A stretch of 64,000 nt of DNA from Axinella damicornis (GCA_963931865.1 OZ007511.1:11669396-11733395); one strand, 5' to 3'; positions 12,613-24,977 are shown, numbered from the stretch's first letter. Program-made: numbers and translations. Notes: a model not told the origin generated them from the sequence alone.

Positions 12613-14186
12613 TTGACACTTGATGACATTGGGTGGATTGACATCGACCGCATTGGCATTGGCTACATTGACATTGGCTGCATTGACATTGGCATTGGCT
12701 ACATTGACATTGGTTACATTGACATTGGGTGCATTGACATTGGCGGCTTTGACATTGACTGCGTTGACATTGGCTGCATTGGCATTAATTGACATTGGCT
12801 GCATTGACATTGGCTACATTGACATTAGCTAGTTAGCTACTTGACATTGGCTACATTGGCTACATTGACATTGGGTGCATTGACATTGGCTACATTGACA
12901 TTGGGTGCATTTACATAGGCTGCATTGACATTGGCTGCATTGACATTGGCTACATTGACATTGGCTGCACTGACATTGGCTGCATTGACATTGGCTACAT
13001 CGTCATTGACTGCATTGACATTGGCTGCATTGACATTGGCTACATCGACGTCGGTGGCATTGACATAGGCTGAATTGACATTGGCTGCATTGACATTGGT
13101 TAGATTGACATTGGTTACATTGACATTGGCTGCATTGACATTGGCTGCATTGACATTGGCAATGACATTGGCTGCATTGACATTGACATTGGCTGCATTG
13201 ACATCGGCTGCATTGACAATGGCTACATTAACATTGGCTGATTGACATTGGCTACATTAATTGGCACTGCATTGACATAGGCTGAATTGACATTGGCTAC
13301 ATTGGCATGACATTGGCTGCATTGACATTGGTTACATTGACATTGGCTGCATTGACATTGGCTACATCGTCATTGGTGGCATTGACATTGACATTGGCTG
13401 CATTGACATTGGCTGCATTGACATTGGCTACATTGGCAATGACATTGGCTGCATTGACATCGGCTGCATTGACAATGGCTACATTGACATTGGCTGCATT
13501 GACATTGGCTACATTAATTGGCACTGCATTGACATAGGCTGAATTGACATTGGCATGACATTGGCTGCATTGACATTGGTTACATTGACATTGGCTGCAT
13601 TGACATTGGCTACATCGTCATTGGTGGCATTGACATTGACATTGGCTGCATTGACATTGGCTACATTGACATTGATTACATTGACATTGGGTGCATTGAC
13701 ATTGGCGGCATTGACATTGGCTGCATTGACATTGGCTACATTGGCAATGATATTGGCTGCATTGACATCGGCTGCATTGACAATGGCTACATTGACATTG
13801 GCTGCATTGACATTGGCTACATTAATTGGCACTGCATTGACATTGGCTGCATTGACATTGGCTACACTGGCAATGACATTGGCTGCATTGACATCGGCTG
13901 CATTGACAGTGGCTACATTGACATTGGTGGCATTGACATTTGCCGTATTGACATTGGCTGCATTTACATTGACATTGGCTGCATTGACATTGGCTGCATT
14001 GACATTGGGTGCTTTGACTGCATTGACATTAGTAGCTACATTGACACTGGCTACATTGACATTGGCTGTGCATAGACATTGGGTGCTTTAACTGCATTGA
14101 TATTGACTGCATTGACACTGGCTACATTGACATTGGCTGTGCATTGACATTGACTGCATTGACGTTGACTGCATTGACATTTGCTA
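12613..14186. repeat. 15-bp minisatellite, field B
   Basis: Same ATTGACATTGGCTGC unit as field A. A higher-order repeat is visible: the stretch of roughly 250 bp beginning GGCATGACATTGGCTGC at 13305 recurs at 13553, and part of it again near 13830. Confidence 0.95.
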
Positions 14187-15873
14187 CAATGAGAATTGCA
14201 TGTATATACATTGTGCATAGCAACAGCAATGATCTATGGAATGAGCTTGGGTGAGTGGCTCGGTACAAACACTAGATACTTCTATGAGATGAGCTCTGGT
14301 GAGTGGCTCAGTACAGATACTAGATAAGATAGTTGTGAAGCTGCTATAGGCAAGCTTTACTGTAGCTAGCTCCTGCATGATTCCCTCACATCCACTAAAG
14401 GCTGTTTTATTTCCTAATACCTTGTGTAGGGAAATTTACGGTTGATGTGGATGAGCACTGAGGGGGGAATCCTTGATGAAATTTAAGGATTCCCTAAAGT
14501 CCATCCCTGGCTCCCAAGGCCAGGCATTCACATGCACTGCTGAGGATTTGAAAACTGGCGAAGGGAAGGTGGTCCTATAGCCACCCACCCACATCCTTCC
14601 TGCATCTAACTTTGGTCCTGCCACATAGCTACATTCCCCACTGTCGTACAATGGTAAAATGGCAGAGGGAGCCTCACACTTATTGATTGCTACAGCCACC
14701 ATCGGGTTTTAATTGGCTACATCACAAGATGGTACCACACTCTAGTAAAATATTCCATAAAAGTTTCTAACCCCCGGGGCCCGTCAATTCCTTTGCAGCT
14801 GCAATTATGCCCGTTAGTGAAATGTAACTGCCCTACAAATGCATAGCTACATATCAGAGCAGTTGTTGCATGCGGCTCCATGCAGCTGCGTATGGCTGTG
14901 ATCTGCTTTGGGCATGTCTACCATAATAATTATAGAGTCCATACTGGAAGTTGTCGTACAGTGATTCAGACTCATATAACTTCTGTTACAAGAAACCAAT
15001 AATTCAGTGATAGCACAAAAAAAATTATTACCTGTTACACTGTGAGTTTCATTATCTCAAGAGCAGTGATACAAACAAACTGAAACTACTAAACAAGAAA
15101 ATAATAATTCAACCAATTGCAAAGCATAAACAAAATGATGACGTGTCATAATATTATTTTATCTGTCAAATGCTCCTCAGGACAGTTTCACGTACTCAGA
15201 ATGGAGTGAAGTCTGTGCACCTGGATGAAGGCAATTGTGACTGCTATTCAACACTTAGGTGTGTGGGCAATTTGTGCTCTTGCAAGACTTTTTCCATGCA
15301 AGCTGGATCCATCCACCTAGTAGTTACCTATTATAGTATCTGGTGCGCGAGTGCTGAAAGCATATATAGAGTAGAGCATCAGGATACTTCAAGAACTGAA
15401 GGTTTCCGTCAAAGGCCCAAACTGCTTCACTGCTTTAACATAACGAAGCAGGCGAAAAAAAATTTGGACGTACTTTTGACTTAGTTTCTGGCAGATCCAC
15501 CAACTACGCATGCACAGATTAGTACCACGCACCCCCATAAATTATATGTGGGCGAAGTATACACACAGGACACTAGTCCTGAGAAGGAACGCTGAGCAAC
15601 TGCTGGTGAAGCTGTAAACAGAAGCAATGAAGCTGTCATGAGGTACAAAGATGGACATAACATGGATTAAGTACGACTTCCCGCCATTTCTGTTCCTAAG
15701 TAGCAACTATACTGTACTGACATTTGCAGGGTTCAAATCACTTTATTGACTTCCTACCTGGTAGCTAGTTGAGTCCAGTAGATTCTGCATTCACTGATAT
15801 TCTCAGTGACGCTGCATATTACATACTGTGCTCAGTATACAAGAATTTAGTTGCCTATAGCTCTCGGTAACCA
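14187..15873. other. No secure gene; three unrecognised open frames
   Basis: Minus-strand frame 14436-14702 (88 residues), plus-strand frame 15170-15484 (104 residues) and minus-strand frame 15481-15663 (60 residues). The last begins with a signal-peptide-like segment (LYLMTASLLLFTASPAVAQ) and could be a first exon of a secreted protein, but no downstream exon was found. None matches a family I know. Confidence 0.2.
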
Positions 15874-16064
15874 CACAGCGGAGGAGTCTGGTCGACTGCC
15901 CATGCATGACTTGTTCTGAGGTGGCCGATAAGTAGCTGCGAACCACAGGGCTTCCATATGGCACTTCTTTTTTCAAGGCGTTAAGTACACTACCCGCAAG
16001 CAGATTATGTGCCTACTTAGTGTCAGAACAAGTCGTATGTTGTCGACCAGATGCCTCTGCTGTG
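15874..16064. mobile_element. Small inverted-repeat element (MITE-like), 191 bp
   Basis: The left end CACAGCGGAGGAGTCTGGTC is matched by the inverted right end (CACAGCAGAGGCATCTGGTC read on minus). Inner segments GACTTGTTCTGA and its complement also pair. No clear target duplication. No coding content. Confidence 0.6.
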
Positions 16065-16321
16065 AGCGAGAGTCTGGTACTGAGACTAAGCTAAGTAAGT
16101 CGCTTGTAGTCTATACTATATTCGGGATGCATAATTTGAAAGTGCAGAGCTGCAGCCTTCTCCCACAGAGAACTTTAGAATAAATTGTACGTGATCTTGT
16201 CACACTACCACCCCCTCTAGTCGTTGCCAAAGCATCCCACCTATAATAGTGGGGGGATGATGGTGAATCCACATGCAGGGATATTGATATACCGTGCAAA
16301 TGTACCACAACCTACGGGGGA

Positions 16322-16353
<32 letters not shown>

Positions 16354-16990
16354 CCTTTCAGAACGTTATACTTCATTCTAGGCTAGAGTTACTGATCCAT
16401 TTTCACATGAATTTCGTACTTTACATAGATGGCTTGTTGACTGGCACCAACCTATACTACCTGGAGTACAATGTAAAGCAAGAAAGAAGATGCATACAGG
16501 AAACACTGATATGATTTTTGAGCCCATCACGTGTACATGAGAATGGTAGTAGCTATACGGATGCAGTACAAAATGCAAACTGAATAGACAAATGGATGAC
16601 TGACTACCAAGACAAGGTAGTTGAGGGGTTCCAAGTTTAGTTTGGGATCCAGGCCAAGTTCATGGGGACTCAGCAAATACCAGCTCCTTCGGTCTCTGCT
16701 ATCAAACACTCATCGGTGCAGATGTGCATAGTATTATGTTATGTCAAGCTTCGGAAGAGCTACATATTATATGGTGGCTTGCAGTATGACAAGTCAGCTA
16801 AGTAAGTGTTTCGTACATCTAAGTTTTTTTTTCTCGCCATTCCTTTCCACTCTCTCAGAACTTTATTGTTCACCAGTCAAAAGCATTAAACACAACTCAA
16901 ACAGAAATTAGCTACTTGTGTGGCATGCAATCAAATGTTTTCATAGCTATACGTTTCATAGCTAGTGACCGTGGCGAATATAGCTACCGG
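16065..16990. other. 3' flank of TPP1 with 29-C homopolymer at 16322-16350
   Basis: No gene recognised. The run of 29 C at 16322-16350 is the main feature. AATAAA-like signals for the minus-strand TPP1 transcript may lie just below 16990 but I do not single one out. Confidence 0.5.
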
Positions 16991-18565
16991 TCAGACTTGT
17001 AGGACCAGGTCCCTAAGGACACCAAAGTTTGGGCTGCCCCACCCTGAAGCAGGGTCCCAACCCTGGATAGCCGTGAAACCAGGGCAGGTCTCATCTCCGG
17101 AATTGTTCCCCTGTGTGATGTCATGGAACCCCTTTCCCTTCAGCACTTGGTAGAGGAGAGGATTTAGGAAGCCGAGTGTTGGCAGGCCATTGCGGAGGCG
17201 AACATCATTTAAGCACGAGACGATACCTGCAAATGTGGGAGTTGAAACACTTGTTCCTTCGATTGGTGTGACTTCATGCTTGAAAATGATTTCAAGATAC
17301 CATGCGAATGCACTGACATCTGGGAAAGCCCTTCCTGATGTGTTAAAGTAATGGGCAGGTGGAGCTTCTCCACTTGCCAGATAGGTTTTAACGACATCCT
17401 TCTGGTAGTCAGGGGTGGGGAAGACGTTAGAGAAACCACCACCTCCACATTGCCAGACGTCATCTGTAGTTGCAGTCCCACCTACAGATGTAGCGTGTGG
17501 GCTTGAAGTAGGCCATGCAGGGGTATACTCAGAATTCCGGCAGTCTACGCCATTGTCTCCAGATGATAGGAGAAGTGTTCGACCAGAAATTCCAAACTTT
17601 TTAAATTCATCATCGCACCGCATTTGGAGATCAGCTGGGGTTAGGTAATTCCCATGGTAACTAACCGAGAGAACCCACGGAACGTCAGTAGTATTCACAA
17701 GCTGGATGATCCAAGAGAGCCACGGAATGCCTGAACCCTCTTGTGAAATAAACCACGTCAACACATTCCGCCCTGTAGCTGTGATGTATTGCACATCCAT
17801 TTCTGGTTCATAATTAGGCAGATTAGGATCGTTTTTACCCAATACTTTGCTGATCGGATTAAGTGGGACACCGTACTTTCTCTGGAAGAGGTCGAGGTCA
17901 TCCGGAGAGAAGTAATAGTCTAAGAAGCCAGCAACGGCTTGGGAGTTGTTGAGACTCTTTGACGTGTAACTTGACAAGTTGTACGCTCTGTTGATGTCAG
18001 AAGGTGTCAGGGTGCTGTTCGTTGGTCTACACTGTTGTGGTAGAACACTGTTAGTCTGTGGAAACTCTGTCAACCCAGCAACGAAGTCCAGGTGTTCTGT
18101 GAGGGATTCAGGTACTGTGTAGGTTAAGCATTTGACGATTATCCGATCCTTTTTCTTCGAGTACTGAAACGCATAGAAATCGGCTGCAAAGAGTGTCTCC
18201 GCGGCAGCCACCGGGATAGTGACGATGGCGAAGTCCATACCGAGGGTAAAATCGATCTTCCCTATTCCGACCCCAACTGAAGCCAGGACATCCACGACAG
18301 CCTGAACGGACTCGGGTCTACCGTGCACGTATTTGGCGATCTCGTCGAAGTTCATGTACTTGCCGTACTCGGGCGAGTCGGGGTAGGCGACGTCCCTCAG
18401 CTTCTCGTCCAGCCAACCGGGGTTGGTCCGCTTGATGGCGAAGGTCAGGGCCAGCTCGTGGCTGGGTTTCGGCTTGCCCAGCTGTATCCAGTCGTCATTA
18501 CGGACTGGCATAGCAACTGTGTAACTCGCTAAAATCAAAGAGCACACCAACGCCGCCTTCCACAT
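16991..18565 (-). CDS. TPP1: Tripeptidyl-peptidase 1 (sedolisin, peptidase S53), intronless
   Basis: Lysosomal serine-carboxyl peptidase that removes tripeptides from free N termini. A single uninterrupted frame of 524 codons. Residues 1-18 form a signal peptide (MWKAALVCSLILASYTVA). The propeptide (about 20-185) has the family pattern ELALTFAIKRTN and DSPEYGKYM. The catalytic domain follows, with Glu253 and Asp257 (EPEMDVQY), oxyanion Asp337 (SSGDNGVDC) and nucleophile Ser441 (GTSVSTP). FSNVFPTPDYQ and the C-terminal GWDPASGWGSPNFG region are typical of TPP1. Length is close to human TPP1. In-frame ATGs up to 18712 exist, but the chosen one places a proper signal peptide first. Lack of introns contrasts with the helicase and channel genes; retroposition or inheritance from an intronless ancestor are both possible. 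Confidence 0.95.
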   Translation of the reverse strand: MWKAALVCSLILASYTVAMPVRNDDWIQLGKPKPSHELALTFAIKRTNPGWLDEKLRDVAYPDSPEYGKYMNFDEIAKYVHGRPESVQAVVDVLASVGVGIGKIDFTLGMDFAIVTIPVAAAETLFAADFYAFQYSKKKDRIIVKCLTYTVPESLTEHLDFVAGLTEFPQTNSVLPQQCRPTNSTLTPSDINRAYNLSSYTSKSLNNSQAVAGFLDYYFSPDDLDLFQRKYGVPLNPISKVLGKNDPNLPNYEPEMDVQYITATGRNVLTWFISQEGSGIPWLSWIIQLVNTTDVPWVLSVSYHGNYLTPADLQMRCDDEFKKFGISGRTLLLSSGDNGVDCRNSEYTPAWPTSSPHATSVGGTATTDDVWQCGGGGFSNVFPTPDYQKDVVKTYLASGEAPPAHYFNTSGRAFPDVSAFAWYLEIIFKHEVTPIEGTSVSTPTFAGIVSCLNDVRLRNGLPTLGFLNPLLYQVLKGKGFHDITQGNNSGDETCPGFTAIQGWDPASGWGSPNFGVLRDLVLQV

Positions 18566-18714
18566 GGTAATGCAAGTTCGATATAAACTATTAAGCGTTT
18601 TGCGCCGATATATATAGCGATGCATGCATCCGTGGTAAAAGCGGATATGCCGTATAATTAACTGGAGGGTGTGGGCCCGGCCCGTGACAACCGCGCGCTG
18701 CCAGTAGATCACTG

Positions 18715-18760
18715 GATCCAGGAGCGCCGCTTAACTTATAGCGGCGCTCATAAGCTCCAG
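18715..18760. repeat. Short hairpin related to the hAT-like MITE ends
   Basis: CCAGGAGCGCCGC, a short loop, then GCGGCGCTCATAAGCTCC. The right arm resembles the terminal repeat of the element at 26727-27138 (GCTCATAAGCTCC). It lies about 150 bp upstream of the TPP1 start. Confidence 0.55.
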
Positions 18761-18870
18761 GTAGAACAAGGCCGCAGAGGTGGAGAGGTACTAGTATAAT
18801 ATAGCTGACCCTCTGCGTAGTAGTGCGTACACTACCTCGACTCGTACTTGAGTTTTAGAATCGGGTGGAG

Positions 18871-18903
<33 letters not shown>
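18871..18903. repeat. Homopolymer, 33 C
   Basis: The longest of the poly-C runs in the window, about 300 bp upstream of the TPP1 start codon. Confidence 0.9.
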
Positions 18904-18905
<2 letters not shown>

Positions 18906-19384
18906 GATCGATCTCGTCACAAAATCCATATATGCAACCTGCATTTAGCAAAGCAGCATGCGTTCGCGTATACTACATGTAGTTGTTGTCAAGTAAAATT
19001 GGGGACCCCCAATTTCGGGGCACAAGATCCAAGATCCCTATCATTAGTATTTTGCTGTCTAAAGTTGCAAAGCACGTATTATTGCGCAAATGGATATTAT
19101 TATGTTAGAATTATATTAATTAATAGCTTGTATGAATAGAACTGTAATGGTTTCCATGTATACAGAAATGGATACTGTCTCCCATGCAGCAATGGACTGA
19201 ATGGAGCAAGAATACAGACTTGCAAGGGGTTGCACGATTAATGCGAAGAACTGAGAATTAAGGGAGTGCCTATATAGTAGTGATGCATGTATATAGAGAG
19301 AAAAAAGGTTGCGGAAGTAACATAGCTATATGGCTACTGGAGGATGTGCAAGCAAGCAAGGTTGCAGCTGCATGCTGCATAGAA

Positions 19385-21060
19385 TCCCCCCTTTTCTAAC
19401 TTAATGAATCCCACCACAATATGTTACACAGAAGTTAGCTCCCTCCCAGCACAAAACCAAAACATCAATAATCTGGCCCATGCAGTTTCCATTTTGTGGC
19501 AAATGTCAGTGTCTAAGGAACAGAAAGGTACAACACCTATTGGCTGGCCGACAACCACAGACAATTGCATGCAGGTGTGTGTGAATTCTGTAGCTAGTCA
19601 CAATAATTGGTGTTACAACTCAGAGTATATAGTATCTTCAGCATGTGATGCAATTACTATTGCAAGACACAGCTACTCTACAGGTGGCAAATATTTGGAT
19701 AGCGGATCATTTTTATGAACTCTGACTGGAATTAAATTATTATAATTCTAACACAATACTAGTACTCACTCTGTTGAAAGTACTAACCTCCACTGCAACA
19801 ATGCAGTATAGGACCTTGTATCTGCCAGCAGCAGAAAAATCCAACCCTCACCACTGTTTCCTGGACCAGCCCTGCACCCTCCCCATGCCTCCCTGAGTGG
19901 TGAACACATGACGCTATGGCAATTGTGAGCAGATGCTCACACAATGGTGTGAAACTCATTTTGCAATGTAAAGGGCGTAGTCAATGATTTGTTGCACATG
20001 CTCAGCAGTGAATTCGAACCGTATTTCAGCTACATGCAGCTATAATGGTCATGCTAGTGTTGCATAATAGTTACCTTGGTGTGACTTGTGGTTAAAGCAC
20101 TCGACTGTGGTGTGAGAGGCCACAGGTTCGAGTCCCACCAGTTGCACCTAGGAAGGGATTTTCTCTGGTTTCCCTTCCCATCCAGGAAGAGGCCTTCAAA
20201 AATATGCAGTAATTTGCTTCCTGCCCACCTGGGGAAATTTCACAAAGAAATAACCCAAAGGCCTTCACATGAACTGGAAATGGTGAGGAATCTTAGGCTG
20301 ATTTCCTGTTGTGCATCTATATATATGAAGAGCAATTAAGAGCTTATAAGGCGTGCATGAATGTATCTGAATGCACTAAGCCAATCAAGGTTCATGTTGA
20401 ACTAATCAGCTAGTCATGCAGTTTCCCTTTTGAGGTATGTATCGGTGTTCCAGCTGCAGAGATCGATGGTAGAACCCCTTTACTGGCCTTTGGTAAACCA
20501 TATTGTTACACTGACAATGCTCAGGTATAATCTGTGGATTTCCTGTCTACAAGTAATTGTTATCTTATTGTTTAAGAGTAGTACCTTCAGCATGTGGCAC
20601 ATGCAAAAGAACGTGCCTTACAATAATCTACAAATTCAAGTCATGATATGTGGTTACTGATTACTGCTATCTGAACTATGACTGAAGTTTATTGTTATTA
20701 CGCAATACTGTTGAAAGCACTATGACATTATATTCACAGTTAATAGTTGTGGTAATCATTGTTGCAATACCCAAAAGACCTATATATAGCCTAAACTCAA
20801 AACAAAGTGCTAATGTTGAGCCTAGGTAGCGCTACTATAGGAGGAAAAATAGAACAGCTAGCTACCGTACCAACCGTGCAACACTCAGATTCAGCTATAA
20901 TCTGAGTCACTTTCTGTGTGACTGTGTGTGAACCTTCTCTGCATGTGTTACATTAACTTGCTTGGGTAAAGATTTGCAACTGGTTTCTGCACGCTTCTTT
21001 TCCATAGTAGCTCTGTCTGTGTGTACGTTAATCTTTCCACACACACACACACTCAAAAAT
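19385..21060. repeat. Segmental duplication, copy A
   Basis: Shares, in the same order, many blocks with 21088-23345: TTCCCTTTTGAGGTATGTAT, CATGTGGCACATGCAAAAGA, the SINE, and GTCACTTTCTGTGTG. Blocks such as the GTACCTTCAGCATGTG segment also recur inside each copy, so the unit itself is an older duplication. No coding gene recognised. Confidence 0.8.
20076..20240 (+). repeat. tRNA-derived SINE, copy A
   Basis: An A-box-like GTGGTTAAAGC and a consensus B box GGTTCGAGTCC (20125-20135), followed by GGGATTTTCTCTGGTTTCCC. The tRNA cloverleaf is incomplete. The copy in duplication B lacks the A box. Confidence 0.7.
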
Positions 21061-21335
21061 AAGTAACCTTAATTAATAGACAGTAGCCACCCCCCTACTA
21101 ACTTAATAAATCCCACCACAATTGTACACAGAAGAGCTGTTAGCTGAGCATGAGCGCAATATATATGCAGGAAACAGGTTTAGGAAACAGTCCCTGCACA
21201 AGTATACTACATCAACATTATATCCTGACCCATGCAGTTTCCATTTTTTGGCAAATGTCAGTATCCAAGGAACAGAGAGAAAGATAGAACACCTAGACTG
21301 GGCTGCAACCACTGACAATGCATGCAGGTGTCATG

Positions 21336-21770
21336 TGTGAATTCTGTAGCTAGCCACAATTGGCATAGTCACTGTTACAACTTATAATTTAAAAGTAGTA
21401 TCTTCAGCATGTGACACAATTAATATCAAAAGCAAGCAAGATGTATATACTCTGCATGTAACAAATATGATCACTTAATATGAACTGTGTGAATTTTGTA
21501 GCTAGCCACAATTAGCATAGTCACTGTTACAACTTATAAAGTAGTATCTTCAGCATGTGACACAATTACTATCAAAAGCAAGCAAGATGTATTATACTCT
21601 GCACGTAACAAATATGATCACTTAATATGAACTGTGAGAATTTTGTAGCTAGCCACAATTAGCATAGTCACTGTTGCAACTTATAAAGTAGTATTTTCAG
21701 CATGTGACACAATTACTATCAAAAGCATGCAAGACATACTCTACATGTGGCAAATATGTGGATAGTGGAT
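21336..21770. repeat. Tandem repeat, about 145-bp unit, three copies
   Basis: The block TTTTGTAGCTAGCCACAATT ... TATGATCACTTAATATGAAC occurs three times in a row with small changes; copy A of the duplication has only one equivalent. Confidence 0.85.
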
Positions 21771-22109
21771 CATTTTTAATGAACTCTGGCTGGAGTTTAG
21801 AATAGTTCTAATACCTTCACAGTACTAGTACTGTTGAAAGTACTAAATCTCTACTGCAACAATGCAGCAGGACCCTGTTACAGAAAAATCCAACCTCCAC
21901 CGCTGTCATCTAGCCCTGCACCCTGCCCCCCTGAGTGGTGAATCCCATTACACTGGCAATTGTGAGCAGATGCTCACACAATGGTGTCCAACTTGTTTTA
22001 CAATGCAAAGGCGTAGTCAATGATTTGTTGCAGTGCTCAGCAGTGTGATGTATATGTGTGACAACCACATTTTACATGTAGCTAATGGTCATACTAGTGT
22101 TGCATGATA

Positions 22110-22280
22110 GTTACCTTGGTGTGAGAGGCCACAGGTTCGAGTCCCACCAGTTGCATCTAGGAAGGGGTTTTCTCTGGTTTCCCTTCCCATGCAGGAGAGG
22201 CCTTCAAATAAGCAGTAGCTAATTTGCTTCCTGCATGCCCATATGCATCTGGGGAAATTTCATAAAGAAATAAATCCAAA
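22110..22280 (+). repeat. tRNA-derived SINE, copy B, A box deleted
   Basis: Same element as at 20076-20240, with the B box GGTTCGAGTCC at 22134-22144. A 31-base stretch holding the A box is missing exactly between two GGTGTGA direct repeats that are still present in copy A. Confidence 0.7.
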
Positions 22281-23345
22281 GCCTTCGCATGAACTCAAAC
22301 GGAAATGCTGAGAAATCTTCCTGTTGTGCATCTATGAACAGCTATAGCTACCACACTCCACCAACACTAATTTAATGTTCCTGGCCCATACCTCAGTCTA
22401 TTTCTGAGTGCATATCAACATTCTCTGTGTGTAAACATTGAACTTGCAGGATAAAGCATTTGCACCTGATGTCTGCATTGTTAGCTATATATGCTTTATT
22501 CTTTAAGAGTGGACCTCATGCAGCTGCAGCAATATACATGCAAGCTTGAGATTGTGCCAGTATCCAGCAAGGAAATGTTAATTGAGTTGCACACAGTCGA
22601 TCATGAAGGTTGGTGGAGCGCAATAAATAATTAAGACTTTATAAGGCATGCACACATGCATCTGACTGCATACATGCATAGCCAATTAATGTTCATGTTG
22701 AGCTAATCTAAGTCATGCAGTTTCCCTTTTGAGGTATGTATCGGTGTTCCAGCTGCAGAGATGATAGAACCCCTTGACTGGCCTTTGGTCATTAGTGAAA
22801 ACCTTATTGTTACACTGACAATGCTCATGCAGGTATAATCTGTGGATTTCCTGTCTACAGGTAATTATTGTTTAAGAGTAGTACCTTCGGCATGTGGCAC
22901 ATGCAAAAGAGGGTGCCATACAATAATCTACACATGACATATTCTGATTACTGCTCTCTGAACTCTGACTGGAGTTTATTGTTATTAGCTACACAATACT
23001 CATCGATCTTGCACGTGCATGGTTGGAAGTACTCTATACAATGCATGACATTGTATTACAATTAATAGTTATGGTAATGATTGTTGTAATACCCAAAGAC
23101 CTTGCCTAAACTCAAAGCAAAATACTGATGCTGGAGCCTAGGTAGTGCTAGGATGATTTCTTGAGAACTGCTAGCTACCATATATACCAACCATGCAGCA
23201 CCCACATTCAGCTACGTAATCTGAGTCACTTTCTGTGTGTGTGTGTGAACCTTCTCTGCATGTGTAGCATTAACTTGCTTGGGTAAAGATTTGCAACTGG
23301 TTTCTTCATGCTTCTTTTCATTTGTCTGTGTTAATCTTCCCATGT

Positions 23346-24155
23346 TGGCAACCGGAATCAACAAGAGGGGTGTGCACATTCATGTAGATACCATATTATG
23401 GAGTGTATAGAAAGTCTAATTCGGTCTTACAAGGGCCCATGGCCTCTAAAAGCTGTATTCCAGCATGGATAATATACTACACCTATGTGTAGGCCATATA
23501 GATTATACCATCTTCACTTCCTGTCCGCTGTTGAGTGTAGTCTCTCTAATTGGTAGCTCAATATGGTCCATTGCTAGGCTTAAAATGTCCTTATTAGCCC
23601 AGGGCTATATCCCCAGTAATCATAGGAAGGGGGGGGGGAGACTTGCAAATCAAACTTTAATGCAGGAAATGCTTGTTAGTGGCTACTAGAATCATGTGGG
23701 TATGTTTTATCAGCCTCTCTCTCTCTCTCTCCCTCTCGCCAGCTTTATGTCCCATACTCACGTCTTGGAGGGAGTTGACGAAGGCCAACACCATCAACCG
23801 ATCGAGACTTCCCAACTGAGCCTGACAACTATAATATAGCAATTTCTGTCCAGCACTGACCCAGATGTACGACTTGAGCAGAAACTCACCAGTCATTGGC
23901 AGCATGGACACCACGTGATGTGGTACGTGTGGTAAGGAAGCCCCACCTACAGGCAGCCTTGGAACAAGGCTAACTGTATACAAGCTGGTGTGTGATATCA
24001 GAATCTGAAGTTGCATTCTGTTTGTAAGTTGGTGAAATTGTTTGCTACTGGTAAGTACAGATTTAGCATGAACCTTGACATTGAAACCCTAGCTGTCTCT
24101 CATTAACCTTGTTTAATTCTTCAATTAAGGAGCATAAATACAGCTAGTGCATATC
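23346..24155. other. No gene recognised
   Basis: Contains a fragment (GGCAACCGGAAT, 23347-23358) similar to the dispersed repeat at 9841, a G run near 23630, a CT-rich microsatellite near 23715-23740, and a solo MITE end GGAACAAGGCTA near 23951. Confidence 0.4.
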
Positions 24156-24740
24156 TAGCCTCGTTCCCAGGCCCGAGACGGCGAGGAGAAAAGGGAAAAG
24201 GGCCTGGTTTCCACTGCTTGCGCATGCGCTTAATTATCTGTAACCATAACACGTATTCATAAGGGGGAGGGTGCAAATGACGTCTTCGTAGTCACATGGT
24301 CGAGGGTGTCACGACGCTACCTATTTTGCTACACTGGTCCTCGATCCGCGAGATGAGGGGCGACACAACCACAATTGCACTGCCACCAGCAGCAGACTTA
24401 CCGGACATTCTTTATTCAAAACAAACGGAAGAGTCTGGTAGCATACTGACTCCACCCGGTCGGTGCCACGGTAGCCACACGAAAACATCCCATCGTTCAA
24501 TCGCAGGTCGCTGTTCTAGCTCAATTCAGGAGCGCTTTGCCGCCTGAGGACATAGGAGAGCACGATCGAGAGCTGTTGTAACGTACGCCACTACTAAATA
24601 CTCGCTAGCTAGTTAACTGTACGGATCACGTTATCCACTTCGACGTCACAAGTGTACAAACATAATCGAACGTCCACGGTGCCGGTGGAATTCCACCGCT
24701 AGTTAGCGCATGCGCCGTCTCGGGCCTGGGAACGAGGCTA
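24156..24740. mobile_element. Mutator-like MITE, 585 bp, 9-bp target duplication
   Basis: Starts TAGCCTCGTTCCCAGG and ends with the exact complement CCTGGGAACGAGGCTA; the inverted match extends through CCGAGACGGCG. It is flanked on both sides by GTGCATATC (24147-24155 and 24741-24749). Nine-base target duplications are the mark of Mutator-like transposons. No transposase inside. Confidence 0.88.
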
Positions 24741-24977
24741 GTGCATATCATTCCGTGGCTTTGCATAAGCTGACCCACTGAAGTTATTAACCCTAGCCAA
24801 AGGGGTGGGGTGCCATTATGGTACTTGTAATAAGTAAGAGTGGTGCTTTAATCGTAATGTGACAACTGATCTTCATTGGAAGACTGCATGCACCGTAGAG
24901 CTGTAGCTAGTCTTATCTCACGTTGCGTGGGCGGATCACACGTGCCGGTAGTCACTGTATACGCGCTACAGCAACAG

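Larger units (their letters stand above)
21088..23345. repeat. Segmental duplication, copy B
   Basis: Counterpart of 19385-21060, longer mainly through a local tandem expansion at 21336-21770. No coding gene recognised. Confidence 0.8.

Noticed and set aside
12190..12810. Frames of about 200 residues reading GLAWL or QAKPS
   Set aside because: They come from the TTGGC field, which is stop-free in most frames on both strands.
14781..14795. CCGTCAATTCCTTTG, resembling a conserved small-subunit rRNA segment
   Set aside because: Only about 14 bases match and no flanking rRNA sequence is present.
18566..18712. N-terminal extension of TPP1 to the upstream ATG at 18712
   Set aside because: It would bury the signal peptide behind 49 basic, non-conserved residues and overlaps promoter-like sequence.
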